Assembly: GCA_009909035.1 (NCBI GenBank)
Contig: JAAAOB010000148.1
Coordinates: forward strand, 1 to 38,816
Origin: Bacteroidota bacterium
GTDB lineage: Bacteria > Bacteroidota > Rhodothermia > Balneolales > Balneolaceae
Direction of reading: 5' to 3'
Length of the DNA: 38,816 nucleotides
Below, one piece after another: positions 1 to 8,721 of this stretch. The translations under genes were made by a program, and so were the position numbers. The first letter of the stretch is position 1; each line of letters starts with the position of its first letter. The notes beneath the pieces were generated by a model. That model was not told the DNA's origin. It did not search any database and saw only the letters and a list, made by a program, of their open reading frames with translations.

Positions 1-65
1 ACCCTACTAATTAGACAATCGAGATCATAAAATCTTGCAAAAATTTTTTAATTTTTTTGACGGTT

Positions 66-99
66 CAAAAAAAAGGACGCTTCGAATTGAAGCGGCCTT
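66..99 (-). terminator. Candidate intrinsic terminator
   Basis: On the minus strand an 11-bp stem with one mismatch (plus-strand arms 73-83 and 89-99, 5-nt loop) is followed by a run of eight T. It lies about 380 bp beyond the stop of the halogenase-like gene and would end minus-strand transcription from that side. The distance from the stop codon is unusually long. Confidence 0.55.
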
Positions 100-113
100 G
101 AAAACGGATGGAT

Positions 114-237
114 GAGGCAGGTACGAATCTTTACGGCAGGTCTCGAACGGCCGGGTGTCTTGCTCGGGCGATTCACCGGATGAAGGGAATTCATCCGGTG
201 AAGGTCCTCATCCAACAATCCCGTCACTCTATCGATA
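114..237 (-). repeat. Intergenic repeat family R3, copy 1
   Basis: The reverse complement of this stretch matches 33665-33756 with few changes, so the two copies are inverted about 33 kb apart. This copy has about 30 extra bases carrying a perfect 13-bp inverted repeat (172-184 and 190-202, spacer GGGAA). Reading frames through the two copies do not agree, so it is not a gene. Positions 238-482 show no gene or other clear signal. Confidence 0.7.
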
Positions 238-482
238 ACACCACACAAATGTAAACATAGAGAATTTGAGAGTACCGAAGAAGAAATCAGAAATCGTACT
301 GCAGGAAAATTGTTCTGAAAAACGTTTCAACCCGGAGGTGGGATTCTAACAATGGATCTGAAGGGCAGGAGTTCCGTTCCAGTCTGAGAAAAAGATAGTG
401 TGGACGGAAAAAATCTATTTTTTAAGGCATCTAATAAGTTTTCATCTCTTGCTGTGTTCGAGTCATCGCCCGCATCCACAAA

Positions 483-2015
483 CTACATCTCTACTGCCGT
501 GTGCTGATACATGTTCTTTTTTCCGGGATCCATCAGCCCGGCGGAATTGAAGGGATTGATCGCTTTTTTTACATGTTCAATAAACTGTGAGATTTCTATC
601 TCGGACGGTGCATGGGTACCGTTCCAAAGGTCATGCAGTCTGCCGTGATACTCCTCTACAATGTGAAAAAGATCCGGCTCTTCAGCATTCAGAAAGGTCT
701 CCGGAATTGTACCGCCAAGCCGCAGCTGTTCGTAGCTGATTGAACAGATGAAATAGAGTATGGTGTAGGCCGTAAAGAGCTTAAAATGTTGCCTCGATCT
801 GTAGCAACCCGATACCAGCAGGTCGATGAGCTCCAGCTCTTTGAAAAAAGCCGCCTCATACTGCTGCAGTTTTTTTTGCCGGGCCGGCTCACCGTGCTCG
901 GTTGCAATCAAAATCGAGACCAATTTTTCCACGCCAGCCAGCGAGTGCGCAATCCCTGTGCTATGAAGTGGGTCAACAAAACCTGCGGTGTGATGGAGGG
1001 CAGCCCATCCGTCTCCATGCATTGTGTTAAGCTTACGCTGGAGTCGCCCTGTTTTCTTCAAGCGGTTTGGCGGATCGGCCAGTGTGGCATTGTTGAACAT
1101 CTTTTCTAACGATGGATAGTCAGAAATGATGGACGCCCACTCTTCATGGGCTGAGTGATTGTTTTTATCCGCACCATCCAGAACCAAACCGGCGCTTGTG
1201 AGAGCGTCGTTAAACCTGAGCATCCACATCCAGCCGGGCTCCAGCAGATGGTGAAGTGCAGAGTGATCGGGGTTATATGGATAATCATCGGTTCTGAATC
1301 CATTCTCCACCAGGAACGAGTTCCACGCAGCAACATCCCTGAAGTGAGAATAAATAGCCCTGGAGCTTGTTCTGAAACCATCAGCTGAAGATGTCGTGCC
1401 AAAAAACCTGGCTGAAAAGTCAGGAGAACCGGTGGCGTCGATGATAAACGCGCTTTTCAGATGCATTTCATGGCCCCTGGTAGTGGCTTCGATAGACCAG
1501 CTATTGGCACTCCTTTTTTTGATCGATTTTATTTCGGTGTGATCGAGGTACTCTATTCCTGCATCTTTTGCCATCTGAACAAACAGGGCGTCGGTATCCG
1601 GACGGTACCACTGCGTATCTGAATTTTCATCGTCAACGCTTGCGGCCACAAGAAGCTCATGGACGTGATGTTTATCAGATGTAAACCGTTTGTTTTTAAA
1701 ATGTTTGTAGTAGCTGAATCCTCGTTTGAGTCCACAGGTCACGCCAGGGTAGTTCGCCTGCCACGATCCATATCGCGACAGCTTTCGAAGCCCGGGCAGA
1801 TCATAATTCTCCGCCAGTTTACGAAGAATCATATCTGCGATGGGTGTTGAAGATTCGCCAATAGCGAACCTGGGGTGTTTGCCCTTTTCAACCAGGCAGA
1901 CTGAATACCCCGCGTGGTTCAGGCAGAGGGCTGCGATGGATCCGGCAAATCCACTGCCGGAAATAAGGAAGTCGTAACTGTTTTTGGGATGTTGCATATA
2001 GCCTGTTCGGTGCAA
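483..2015 (-). CDS. Flavin-dependent halogenase-like FAD oxidoreductase
   Basis: A 510-residue soluble flavoprotein of the tryptophan-halogenase superfamily. Visible features are the dinucleotide-binding GSGFAG (residues 20-25), GESSTP (53-58), a lysine in CGLKRGF (K97) near where halogenases carry the catalytic lysine, and AGFVDPLHSTGI (344-355), matching the family's conserved 'GFIDPL.S.G' segment. The signature WxWxIP is only partly kept: it reads GWMWMLRF (261-268), so I-P is replaced by L-R. True halogenases need this segment to keep the flavin hydroperoxide from oxygenating substrate, so this may be a monooxygenase, dehydrogenase or divergent halogenase. The second Met (position 1997) is an alternative start. 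It follows the radical SAM gene on the same strand after 247 bp that hold a repeat. A flavin reductase would have to be encoded elsewhere. Superfamily assignment is firm; reaction and substrate are unknown. Confidence 0.75.
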   Translation of the reverse strand: MHRTGYMQHPKNSYDFLISGSGFAGSIAALCLNHAGYSVCLVEKGKHPRFAIGESSTPIADMILRKLAENYDLPGLRKLSRYGSWQANYPGVTCGLKRGFSYYKHFKNKRFTSDKHHVHELLVAASVDDENSDTQWYRPDTDALFVQMAKDAGIEYLDHTEIKSIKKRSANSWSIEATTRGHEMHLKSAFIIDATGSPDFSARFFGTTSSADGFRTSSRAIYSHFRDVAAWNSFLVENGFRTDDYPYNPDHSALHHLLEPGWMWMLRFNDALTSAGLVLDGADKNNHSAHEEWASIISDYPSLEKMFNNATLADPPNRLKKTGRLQRKLNTMHGDGWAALHHTAGFVDPLHSTGIAHSLAGVEKLVSILIATEHGEPARQKKLQQYEAAFFKELELIDLLVSGCYRSRQHFKLFTAYTILYFICSISYEQLRLGGTIPETFLNAEEPDLFHIVEEYHGRLHDLWNGTHAPSEIEISQFIEHVKKAINPFNSAGLMDPGKKNMYQHTAVEM

Positions 2016-2044
2016 TAATTTTGGACTTAAATGTTTGAATCATA

Positions 2045-2200
2045 GGTGGTTTAATTCCACGACCCTCTGGGTCGAAAAAGATGATAATAACCTATTGCAC
2101 TCCGCCAGCCGTCGGAGGGACAGTCCTAAAAAAACAAATGTTTAAAAAAAATTATGGGTTCTAAATTGATACCTCGCGGGCTCTGCCCCTGGGTAGTTCA
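2045..2200. repeat. Intergenic repeat family R1, copy A
   Basis: Two blocks here recur in the same order at 34695-34835: a left block starting GTGGTTTAATTCC with a GACCC/GGGTC hairpin, and a right block containing AAAATTATGG, TTGATAC and GGGCTCTGCCCC. The centres of the copies differ. It fills most of the gap between the radical SAM and halogenase-like genes. Confidence 0.65.
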
Positions 2201-2262
2201 CTGTGTCAGAATTTGTTATCGAATGTTTTCACAGCCTCCCGAGTGGGGATGTATAGCGGCCC

Positions 2263-3204
2263 CTACGGCATAGATCTACAGCTATTGATACATGTAGCCC
2301 GCGGGAGAACTTTTTGCTGTAGATTCATCCTTTCAAGGCGTTCTTTTCGGGCGGAAAAACAATCATCACAATCAGAGAATTTTTCAAGATCCCAGGTATC
2401 TGCAAACACACGGCCTTGATCCAGCTGAAGGGCGCGGTCGAAGGTCTCTTCAAGGGCTTTCAGCGTGGGCGGTACGAATGATCCTTCCGTTAGCAACCGG
2501 TCCATCATGCCGTTGCCCGGGCGCGTCGGAATCACCGAACAAGTATCCACACCGCAATCAAAAGCAAATTGGACGGCTTTTAGTGCCCACTCAATATTTT
2601 CGCGTGGATCGGTACAAAAGGGCGGGTTCAACAACACGAATGCACGCGTCCGGATCCCGTTCTTCATCAAAAAATCTGCTGCTTTTTTAAAATCATCTGT
2701 CGTGAGCTGCTTATTCAGCCTGGGTAAAACGTCCGGATGAATAGACTCAAGCCCCATCGCTATTTCAAGCTGACCATGTAGTAACCTTTGAAATTCCAAA
2801 ACAGATGAATTGCAGAGTTTCGGGTGGTTTTCAAGCAGAATAGTGTCAAAAGGCTGCAGCAAACGCGCAATGGCCGCGTGATCCTGTGGCGGAATGGCTT
2901 TTTTATCAAAAAAATTGCCGTTGTTATAGAGCTTGACCATCTGAGCTTCGGGCAGCTTCTCCAGTCCAAAGCGTATTTGCTCCGGTATGGCTCCTGCGGG
3001 CGTCGGGCGGTCGAGCGTCTCTTTCCAGAGATCGCACATCACACATTTAAACGAGCACTCTTTATTGGTAAGAAATAGTGTATTTACGGAGAGAATCCTT
3101 CCATCGACGCCGGGCTCGTTTTCGTGCAGCCAATTGTATGGGCGTTTAAAATCGACCTGTTTTTTCGGGGGGCGTAACTGCTCAATTAAGCGACGATCAG
3201 GCAT
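2263..3204 (-). CDS. Radical SAM protein, RaSEA/TIGR01210-like
   Basis: A 313-residue radical SAM enzyme with the cluster motif CSFKCVMC (C50, C54, C57). The pattern after it, LYNNGNFFDKKAIP, then GLESIHPDVLPRLNKQL, a Gly-Ile-Arg-x-(R/K)-A-F-V-L-L-x-P-P-F block and a GVDTCSVIP strand, follows the Elp3-like TIGR01210 group, whose characterised archaeal member RaSEA works with ArcS to form archaeosine in tRNA. Bacterial members are poorly characterised. Extra cysteines near the C-terminus (SDCDDC and a CINSC pair) could bind another metal or cluster. Its start codon lies inside the end of the asparagine-synthetase-like gene (8-nt overlap), so the two are almost certainly co-transcribed and translationally coupled. 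Family call is by motif recall, not search; substrate unknown. Confidence 0.75.
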   Translation of the reverse strand: MPDRRLIEQLRPPKKQVDFKRPYNWLHENEPGVDGRILSVNTLFLTNKECSFKCVMCDLWKETLDRPTPAGAIPEQIRFGLEKLPEAQMVKLYNNGNFFDKKAIPPQDHAAIARLLQPFDTILLENHPKLCNSSVLEFQRLLHGQLEIAMGLESIHPDVLPRLNKQLTTDDFKKAADFLMKNGIRTRAFVLLNPPFCTDPRENIEWALKAVQFAFDCGVDTCSVIPTRPGNGMMDRLLTEGSFVPPTLKALEETFDRALQLDQGRVFADTWDLEKFSDCDDCFSARKERLERMNLQQKVLPRATCINSCRSMP

Positions 3205-4525
3205 AGAGAGACCGGAAATAATTTCGGTAGGTCATTTCACGTTTCGGGAAAAGATCATTGAAGCACTCCTCATTGATGGCCCCGTGCTGAAATCGTCGCT
3301 TGGGATAGACCGGCATGTCAAACCCTGTGACCGCTTTGATCCCTCTCTGTACCACGTCACCTTTCAGGGCATAAAGCTGCTCGTGCTCCCAATCGGTGAG
3401 TTGAATAAAGGGGATGCCTTCCGACACCTCTATGACGTTGGGAAGCGTGTATGGGCTAAATCCTTTAAAACCATATCTCTTTGCCGGAGCATAAGTTCTG
3501 ATATGGCCACGGCTCTGTCCGCCGGAATAGGTAAGAGAGTGTTTGATTTTATCCACTCCCCACCCTTCGTGATAGAGCAGCGGATTGTTCAGCACGCTGC
3601 GAATTGTAAGCTCAGGATTGTCTTCAATCGGGTAGGATTTCATGTTTTCGTCTCCGCCATCGCCGTCAGCCATCCAGAGCCAGTTGGGATATGCCACCCG
3701 AATTTTCTTGAGCAGTGTGAGCCCCATCGTTGCCGCCTCAACATCCCGTTGCTTATAATCTTCTATAACCCGGATCGTCTCCTTATAATCCAGTTCAGAC
3801 GGTTCAGCTTCCATAACCTCAAGAAAAACAGTGAGGTCAAGTGAGTCCAGAAAAGAAAAGGCCTGATCTGCATCTGCAGCATCCCCTACTTTCAATGTAA
3901 ATGCTTTCAGGCGCGAGGGATTCATGCCCAATTCCAGCATTTGATGATAAAGAGACAGAAAAACCGAACCGCTGTCAATTCCACCGGAGAACATCACACC
4001 AATAGGGTCATCCACCGGTACGGTTTGCACCCACTTCCGGCACTCGTTGTTTAATGCCTCGATATACTGTTCACCTATGGCATCAAGGTCGGCGTCCATA
4101 ATATTACGATTTGGTTCGAAGTAGCGGTTCAATTGCGGGTTGGGGTCCGGGCAGCCGATTACGTCGAGCCGCACCAGGTAGTGAGCGGGCACCATGCGCG
4201 TGTAGTCGGGACGAAACTGATCGTCTAATCCCATCTCTTTCAGGTAGTGATGGATTTCATCCATTCGTTCGGCTACAATCAGAAGAGGACCCGATACCTG
4301 CTTAGCCATAAAATACCGCATGGGACGGCCAATGGATCGGGCCATATACACCTGTTGTCCCGATTTGTGAACAATGGCAAATGAGCCTTCAATCTCACGT
4401 ACCCTGGCTGGATCACCGGTGGTAAGAAGCTGTTCGGCCTCATCATTTGACATGTTCAATAGTTGGTTTTCAGACGGATCAATCAGGCTGACAAAATCGT
4501 GAAGCTTTTTTTCTATATGAGGCAT
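3197..4525 (-). CDS. Asparagine synthetase-like ligase lacking glutaminase Cys
   Basis: A 442-residue member of the asparagine synthase / beta-lactam synthetase group. The C-terminal half has the ATP pyrophosphatase PP-loop SGGIDS (180-185) and a DGDGGDE segment (287-293) like the acidic block of AsnB. The N-terminal half keeps a short remnant of the class II glutaminase fold (EGSFAIV, 46-52) but starts Met-Pro-His, so the Cys2 nucleophile that frees ammonia from glutamine is absent. It should therefore adenylate a carboxylate and use free ammonia or, as in beta-lactam and carbapenam synthetases, another amine. First gene of a probable three-gene transcript, overlapping the radical SAM gene by 8 nt. 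Activity as a C-N bond-forming ligase is likely; the substrate cannot be read from sequence. Confidence 0.75.
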   Translation of the reverse strand: MPHIEKKLHDFVSLIDPSENQLLNMSNDEAEQLLTTGDPARVREIEGSFAIVHKSGQQVYMARSIGRPMRYFMAKQVSGPLLIVAERMDEIHHYLKEMGLDDQFRPDYTRMVPAHYLVRLDVIGCPDPNPQLNRYFEPNRNIMDADLDAIGEQYIEALNNECRKWVQTVPVDDPIGVMFSGGIDSGSVFLSLYHQMLELGMNPSRLKAFTLKVGDAADADQAFSFLDSLDLTVFLEVMEAEPSELDYKETIRVIEDYKQRDVEAATMGLTLLKKIRVAYPNWLWMADGDGGDENMKSYPIEDNPELTIRSVLNNPLLYHEGWGVDKIKHSLTYSGGQSRGHIRTYAPAKRYGFKGFSPYTLPNVIEVSEGIPFIQLTDWEHEQLYALKGDVVQRGIKAVTGFDMPVYPKRRFQHGAINEECFNDLFPKREMTYRNYFRSLYA

Positions 4526-4695
4526 GAGCGGAAAATGAGTTTTTTAAAACGTATCGGTTTATCAGAAGATAACGTAATGTGGTTAATCTCCAGTTCCAAC
4601 AGATAGACTTGGCCTATCCATAGATAAAATATGATGCTCAATGGATTTCATGCGATAGAGTTCAAAACAAGAAACTTTTTTGTGAATCTCGGTAT

Positions 4696-5439
4696 CTACG
4701 ACGGGCAGAGGATGCACGGTTCAAAGAGGGCGGTAACGGTTTTATCGGCGTCCATGGTGATTGATATGGAGTTGTTGGTGCCGGAGGCGTCTCCCTGCCA
4801 CTCGATAAACTCCCACCCCTCATCCGGCGTTGCCGTCAGGGTAACACTCTCACCCTCATCATAGAGCTCTTTGTCCGGTTCTTCTTCTACGCGGCCTTCT
4901 CCCTCGATCTCTACAACGAGCAGAAACTGAGGTTCAAAAATCGCCGTCACGCTCTTCTCTTCATCGAGCAGAAGTGATTCGGGGTTCTCACTCCCGGTGA
5001 GATCCCCCTCCCAGCGGCTGAACGCCCAGCCGGCATCCGGAAGTGCCGTTAGCGAGACGGTTTGCCCCTCAAACTCCCGGCGAACCTCCCCTTCGCCCGA
5101 TACATCGACCTGAAGAAGCGACTCTACCGCCCGGAACAGAGCGGTGATCGTTTTATTATCGTTCATGACCACGGTAGCCGGATTGTCTTCACTTTCAAAG
5201 TCGCCCTGCCATCGCTCAAATATAAAGTCATCCGAAGGGTCCGCTTCAATGGAAACCTCTTCGTTCTGCACGAATTCTCCTTCAGCCGGTGTCACCGTTC
5301 CCCCCTCTCCGGGTGATGCCGTTATCGTCAGAGTGAGTACATCCGGAAGGGATTCGTCAAATGATGAACTGCTGGAATCGCAGCCGCTAACAGCAACAAG
5401 CGTGACTGCTGCCAAAAAAAGGGATACGTATTTCATCAT
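4696..5439 (-). CDS. Lipoprotein with three InlB-type B repeats
   Basis: A 247-residue predicted surface or periplasmic lipoprotein. The signal peptide ends in VAVSGC (lipid-acceptor C20), followed by a serine/acidic linker. Three copies of a divergent InlB B-repeat (Flg_new_2 type) follow at about 35-103, 107-169 and 172-241, each with the pattern V-x-L-x-A-x-P-D-x-G-W-x-F-x-x-W-x-G-D and ending in T-x-T-A-x-F-E. Such repeats are beta-rich stalk or binding modules in secreted proteins. The tail after the last repeat is only CILCPS, with two cysteines. It has its own upstream gap and no clear operon partner. Ligand unknown. Confidence 0.75.
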   Translation of the reverse strand: MMKYVSLFLAAVTLVAVSGCDSSSSSFDESLPDVLTLTITASPGEGGTVTPAEGEFVQNEEVSIEADPSDDFIFERWQGDFESEDNPATVVMNDNKTITALFRAVESLLQVDVSGEGEVRREFEGQTVSLTALPDAGWAFSRWEGDLTGSENPESLLLDEEKSVTAIFEPQFLLVVEIEGEGRVEEEPDKELYDEGESVTLTATPDEGWEFIEWQGDASGTNNSISITMDADKTVTALFEPCILCPS

Positions 5440-5777
5440 AACGATACTGTTTTACCTGTTAACGTTCATTTTTATAATCTTCTCGCACCCGCAGGAGAAG
5501 TTGGTTTTTTTAATCGGAAATAGGGTGAATGTTCCTCTTCGCCTGCAAGCTGTTCAAGATATTGACACTATGCTGTCAAAACCAACCGGGAACGGATATA
5601 CCGGCAGGGACGTGCCCGTTACAGGTCGTCATCTGCGAAACAAGCGAAATTCTTGTTGGTATTGATTTCAGGAATGATACCAACCTCTTCTGAAAATTGA
5701 AACAGAAACGGGCTCCTGTATGCAAACTGCGGCCAGGTGCCCGTTGAGTATCGCTCGTTTGATTCCTGCAGCGGATG
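5440..5777. other. Intergenic gap, no gene seen
   Basis: This 338-bp stretch lies between the end of the LVIVD-repeat gene and the start of the InlB-repeat lipoprotein, both minus strand. It should hold the promoter of the latter, but no convincing promoter was found. An 8-bp inverted repeat (5655-5662 with 5677-5684) has no T-run and is not called a terminator. Confidence 0.4.
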
Positions 5778-7769
5778 TTATGAAGCCGCAGTCGCCAGTT
5801 CGCTCAGCGTATCGGCAAGTTTTTGCACTTTTTGGCTATTGGAAGAAGCTCCTGCACGGTTTTCAACTTCAGCCGCAAGTTCATTCAGCAGGCGCGATTG
5901 GCGTGAACCGCCGGCTTGAAAGGCTTCATCAATTCCGCTGCGGATCATCTGCAAGGTTTGCATATCAAGGTCCCGGTTCCTCTCAAGCTGATCAGCATAC
6001 GCACGCGCCAGGTGAACCGTTGCGGGCCACGAATAGACGGGCTGCCCCTGCGGGTTGAAATAGTCCAATTCTACCGTCTTTGAAGCGGCAATTTCGTTTT
6101 CCGTCAGGTATTCACTCGGCTTGAGCTCAAAGATGTCGAGGCCGCGGGCGATCTCTGAATTTACGAGCACTCCATTGTACCAGTAGATCGACCAGCTTCC
6201 ACCCATCTGCATTCGATCCGCACTGATCGGGCCGCGATCGTGGAAGGCGATCTCTACCGGGTTTTCCGGATCGGTGAAGTCGAATACACTTATACCGCCC
6301 TGATACCACGACTGGACCATCACATCACGATCGGGGATCGGTATCATAGAGCCGTTGTGGGCAACGCAATTCTCAAGGCTTGTTTGTGGAGCCGGCATTT
6401 TAAAATAGCTTTGAAACTCCATCTGGCCATCTTGAATGGCGTATATCGCATTTGCACCCCACTCGTATGGGTCGTCTGTCTGACATTTAGGCTGGCCTCC
6501 TCCGCCCCATTCATCCGTAAAGAGCACGGTGGAGCCGTCGTTATTGAAGGTGGCCGAGTGCCAGTAGGCAAAGTTGGAGTCGGCTACGGCATCAATCCTC
6601 ACCGGGTTGGCGGGCTCATCGATATCCAGGAGCAGCCCCATACCTTCGCACGCCCCGCCGGCAAGACCGATACCCGGATAGAGCGTGATGTCGTGGCACT
6701 GGTTCGGGCCCAGCGCTTCCGACGCCCGTCCGCGGGCCGCAAGCATCTCATCAATAAAATCGGGAAGCTGTTGGCGCAGTGCCGCGCTATCCGCTGCCGT
6801 AGGCGCTCCGGTGCCGCCGCGCTTTTCAACGATGTCCGCAAGAAATCGACGGGCGAGACCGTCGGGAATCACGCGTTCACGGCCCATCATCTGTCCAACA
6901 AAACGGCCCTGTTCTCGCGCAGCTTCAATACGCTGCTGCTCTTCCGCTGTCAATTCTCGTGCAGGCGGAGCATCCAGCCCTTCAAAAATTCGCGGCGAGT
7001 TGGTGATGGCTGCATCTTCAGGGCTGGCAAGCGGAACTTTAATCACTTCAATCCTGAAGAGCGGGCTGTCGGGGTCCTCATCCGGAAAGGCTGTGGTGCA
7101 TCCGGGCAGCTCTTCCGCGGGGCGAACCGGCGCGGATCCGGAGACGTAAACATAAACATTTTCTTCATCATCGGGATCCGCCAGAACAGAGTGTGTATGC
7201 GATCCGCGGCAGGTCTGTACATTTGAGATATATTTCGGATTCTCAATATCGGATATGTCAAATATCCGGATTCCCCGCAGCCGGTCCGGGCTGGCGGTTT
7301 GCCGTACACCTTCCGTGCCGCAGTCGAGCCGGCCGCCCAGGCCCTCACCCGAAACAAACAGAAGGTTGCCATACACGGATACATCGCTTTGCGATGCCGG
7401 GCACTGATAGTCTACCGTAACTTCCGGGTTCGCGGGGTCTGAAATATCCCATACAATAAAGCCGTCGTAATTTCCCTGGATGGCGTAGTGATCTGTAAAT
7501 GCAAGATCTGAGTTTGTTGATCCAAGAAACCTCTCGGGGGGTGGTGTTGTAGAGATAAGTTCAAGATTCCAGATCGCTTCCCCGGCGTCAAACAGACCGG
7601 CGTCCAGGCCAACACGCGGATCAGGGGCGGGTTTTTCAATTTCGGTAACAGGCTGCAGTGTGGGCAACATATTGTCTCCATCCTGTTGTGCCATTTCTGA
7701 TGAGGTACAGCTATAGATGCTGAAGAGGGCGGCTATAACGAGCAGCGCCTCGGGGATTCGTAGGTTCAT
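5778..7769 (-). CDS. LVIVD-repeat lipoprotein
   Basis: A 663-residue exported lipoprotein (signal ending IYSC, then TSSEMAQ). The body carries LVIVD/beta-propeller-like repeats seen as 'D-I-S-D-(P/I)-(A/E)-N-P' units, for example FIVWDISDPANPE, IRIFDISDIENPK, ISVFDFTDPENPV and LLLDIDEPANPV, each ending a blade. Histidines occur in conserved-looking segments (GSHTHSV, YWHSAT, CVAHNGS), which may line a pocket. The last 120 residues are helical and Ala/Glu-rich. It follows the DUF305 gene on the same strand after 61 bp, so the two are likely one operon. LVIVD proteins are widespread cell-surface proteins of unknown activity; this sequence shows no catalytic motif I can name. Confidence 0.75.
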   Translation of the reverse strand: MNLRIPEALLVIAALFSIYSCTSSEMAQQDGDNMLPTLQPVTEIEKPAPDPRVGLDAGLFDAGEAIWNLELISTTPPPERFLGSTNSDLAFTDHYAIQGNYDGFIVWDISDPANPEVTVDYQCPASQSDVSVYGNLLFVSGEGLGGRLDCGTEGVRQTASPDRLRGIRIFDISDIENPKYISNVQTCRGSHTHSVLADPDDEENVYVYVSGSAPVRPAEELPGCTTAFPDEDPDSPLFRIEVIKVPLASPEDAAITNSPRIFEGLDAPPARELTAEEQQRIEAAREQGRFVGQMMGRERVIPDGLARRFLADIVEKRGGTGAPTAADSAALRQQLPDFIDEMLAARGRASEALGPNQCHDITLYPGIGLAGGACEGMGLLLDIDEPANPVRIDAVADSNFAYWHSATFNNDGSTVLFTDEWGGGGQPKCQTDDPYEWGANAIYAIQDGQMEFQSYFKMPAPQTSLENCVAHNGSMIPIPDRDVMVQSWYQGGISVFDFTDPENPVEIAFHDRGPISADRMQMGGSWSIYWYNGVLVNSEIARGLDIFELKPSEYLTENEIAASKTVELDYFNPQGQPVYSWPATVHLARAYADQLERNRDLDMQTLQMIRSGIDEAFQAGGSRQSRLLNELAAEVENRAGASSNSQKVQKLADTLSELATAAS

Positions 7770-7830
7770 AATGTGCTTTTTAGGTTAGGTAATGTCGGGT
7801 AATCTCCGGTATCCGGAGTAATGCGCTCGG

Positions 7831-8544
7831 TTACTGAATGGAATCGAGCATTTGCTGCATCCGGTCTATTTCGGTGACCTGATCGGCATGTATGCCAGAA
7901 GCCAGTTTAAACATCTCCCGGTCTAAAGCAGCGCCGTCGGATGCAAAAAGGGTTTGGACCATGGTTACAGCCCCGCGATGATGTTCAATCATAAACGTAA
8001 GAAACAGCCGGTCAAATTCTGTTCCGGTGGCTTCAGAAAGCAGTTTAAGCTGCTGCTGCGACAGCATGCCGGGCATATCGGAATGATCGTGCATGGCGTG
8101 GCTATCCGAATCCTCCGGCCAGTGGACCATCATGGATAATCCGTCGATATGAATGTCGGGAACCGGCTGATCCCTGTCGGCCAGCCACTGATTCATCAAC
8201 TCAATTTCATCACGCTGTGCATTAATAATTCGTGCGGCCAGCGTCTCTACCGCCCGCCCGGCGTCATTTTCGGGAGCCAGGCGCGACATAATGAGAGCCT
8301 GCGAATGGTGAGGAATCATGCCGTACATAAAATCAATATCTGCCTGGGTAAAGTTCATACGGGAACTGTCAACCCGGGCCCAGTAGCGCTCCTCCAGTTC
8401 CGACAGGTTCTGCTCTTTTTGAGACGTTTCTGAACCCGCATCAACGGCCTGTTTCGTTCCTGTACAGGCCGCCATACCAAAGAGCAGAATGAATAAAAGA
8501 AAACTTGCTATGCGCGGTGCAATATCACGGAATGAAGTAGGCAT
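7831..8544 (-). CDS. DUF305 lipoprotein
   Basis: A 237-residue lipoprotein (GMAAC, C27) with a ferritin-like helical DUF305 domain. The hallmark MIPHHSQA (76-83) and the second copy MIEHHRGAV (from about residue 185) are both present, so the protein keeps the two His-His motifs thought to bind metal. A His/Asp/Met-rich insert (about 141-160, with HAMHDHSDM) separates the halves and resembles copper-binding stretches. First gene of a likely two-gene operon with the LVIVD protein 61 bp downstream. DUF305 proteins are often found near copper-handling genes, but their function is not settled; none of those genes lie here. Confidence 0.8.
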   Translation of the reverse strand: MPTSFRDIAPRIASFLLFILLFGMAACTGTKQAVDAGSETSQKEQNLSELEERYWARVDSSRMNFTQADIDFMYGMIPHHSQALIMSRLAPENDAGRAVETLAARIINAQRDEIELMNQWLADRDQPVPDIHIDGLSMMVHWPEDSDSHAMHDHSDMPGMLSQQQLKLLSEATGTEFDRLFLTFMIEHHRGAVTMVQTLFASDGAALDREMFKLASGIHADQVTEIDRMQQMLDSIQ

Positions 8545-8721
8545 AAAGGTTTCATCACTGTTTTTTTACAATCTCAACAATACAGCAATATTTAGATGAA
8601 TCAAAAATTACGACCCGGATTTGTTTGTAAAAAATAGTTTAAATATCCGTTGAGCAGTGGCTGAACGTGCTCAAATAGTTGAAATGTACTCAGTCTATAC
8701 AAGAAGAGGGGCGTGCCGGCG

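Noticed and set aside
48..248. Open frame of 66 codons on the minus strand
   Set aside because: It lies in repeat R3 and a terminator; the frame is not kept in the second copy at 33665.
2987..3844. Plus-strand open frame of 285 codons
   Set aside because: Antisense to the radical SAM and AsnB-like genes, both with intact motifs.
6240..7226. Plus-strand open frame of 328 codons
   Set aside because: Antisense to the LVIVD-repeat gene, whose frame has clear repeats and a lipoprotein signal; the plus frame shows no domain.
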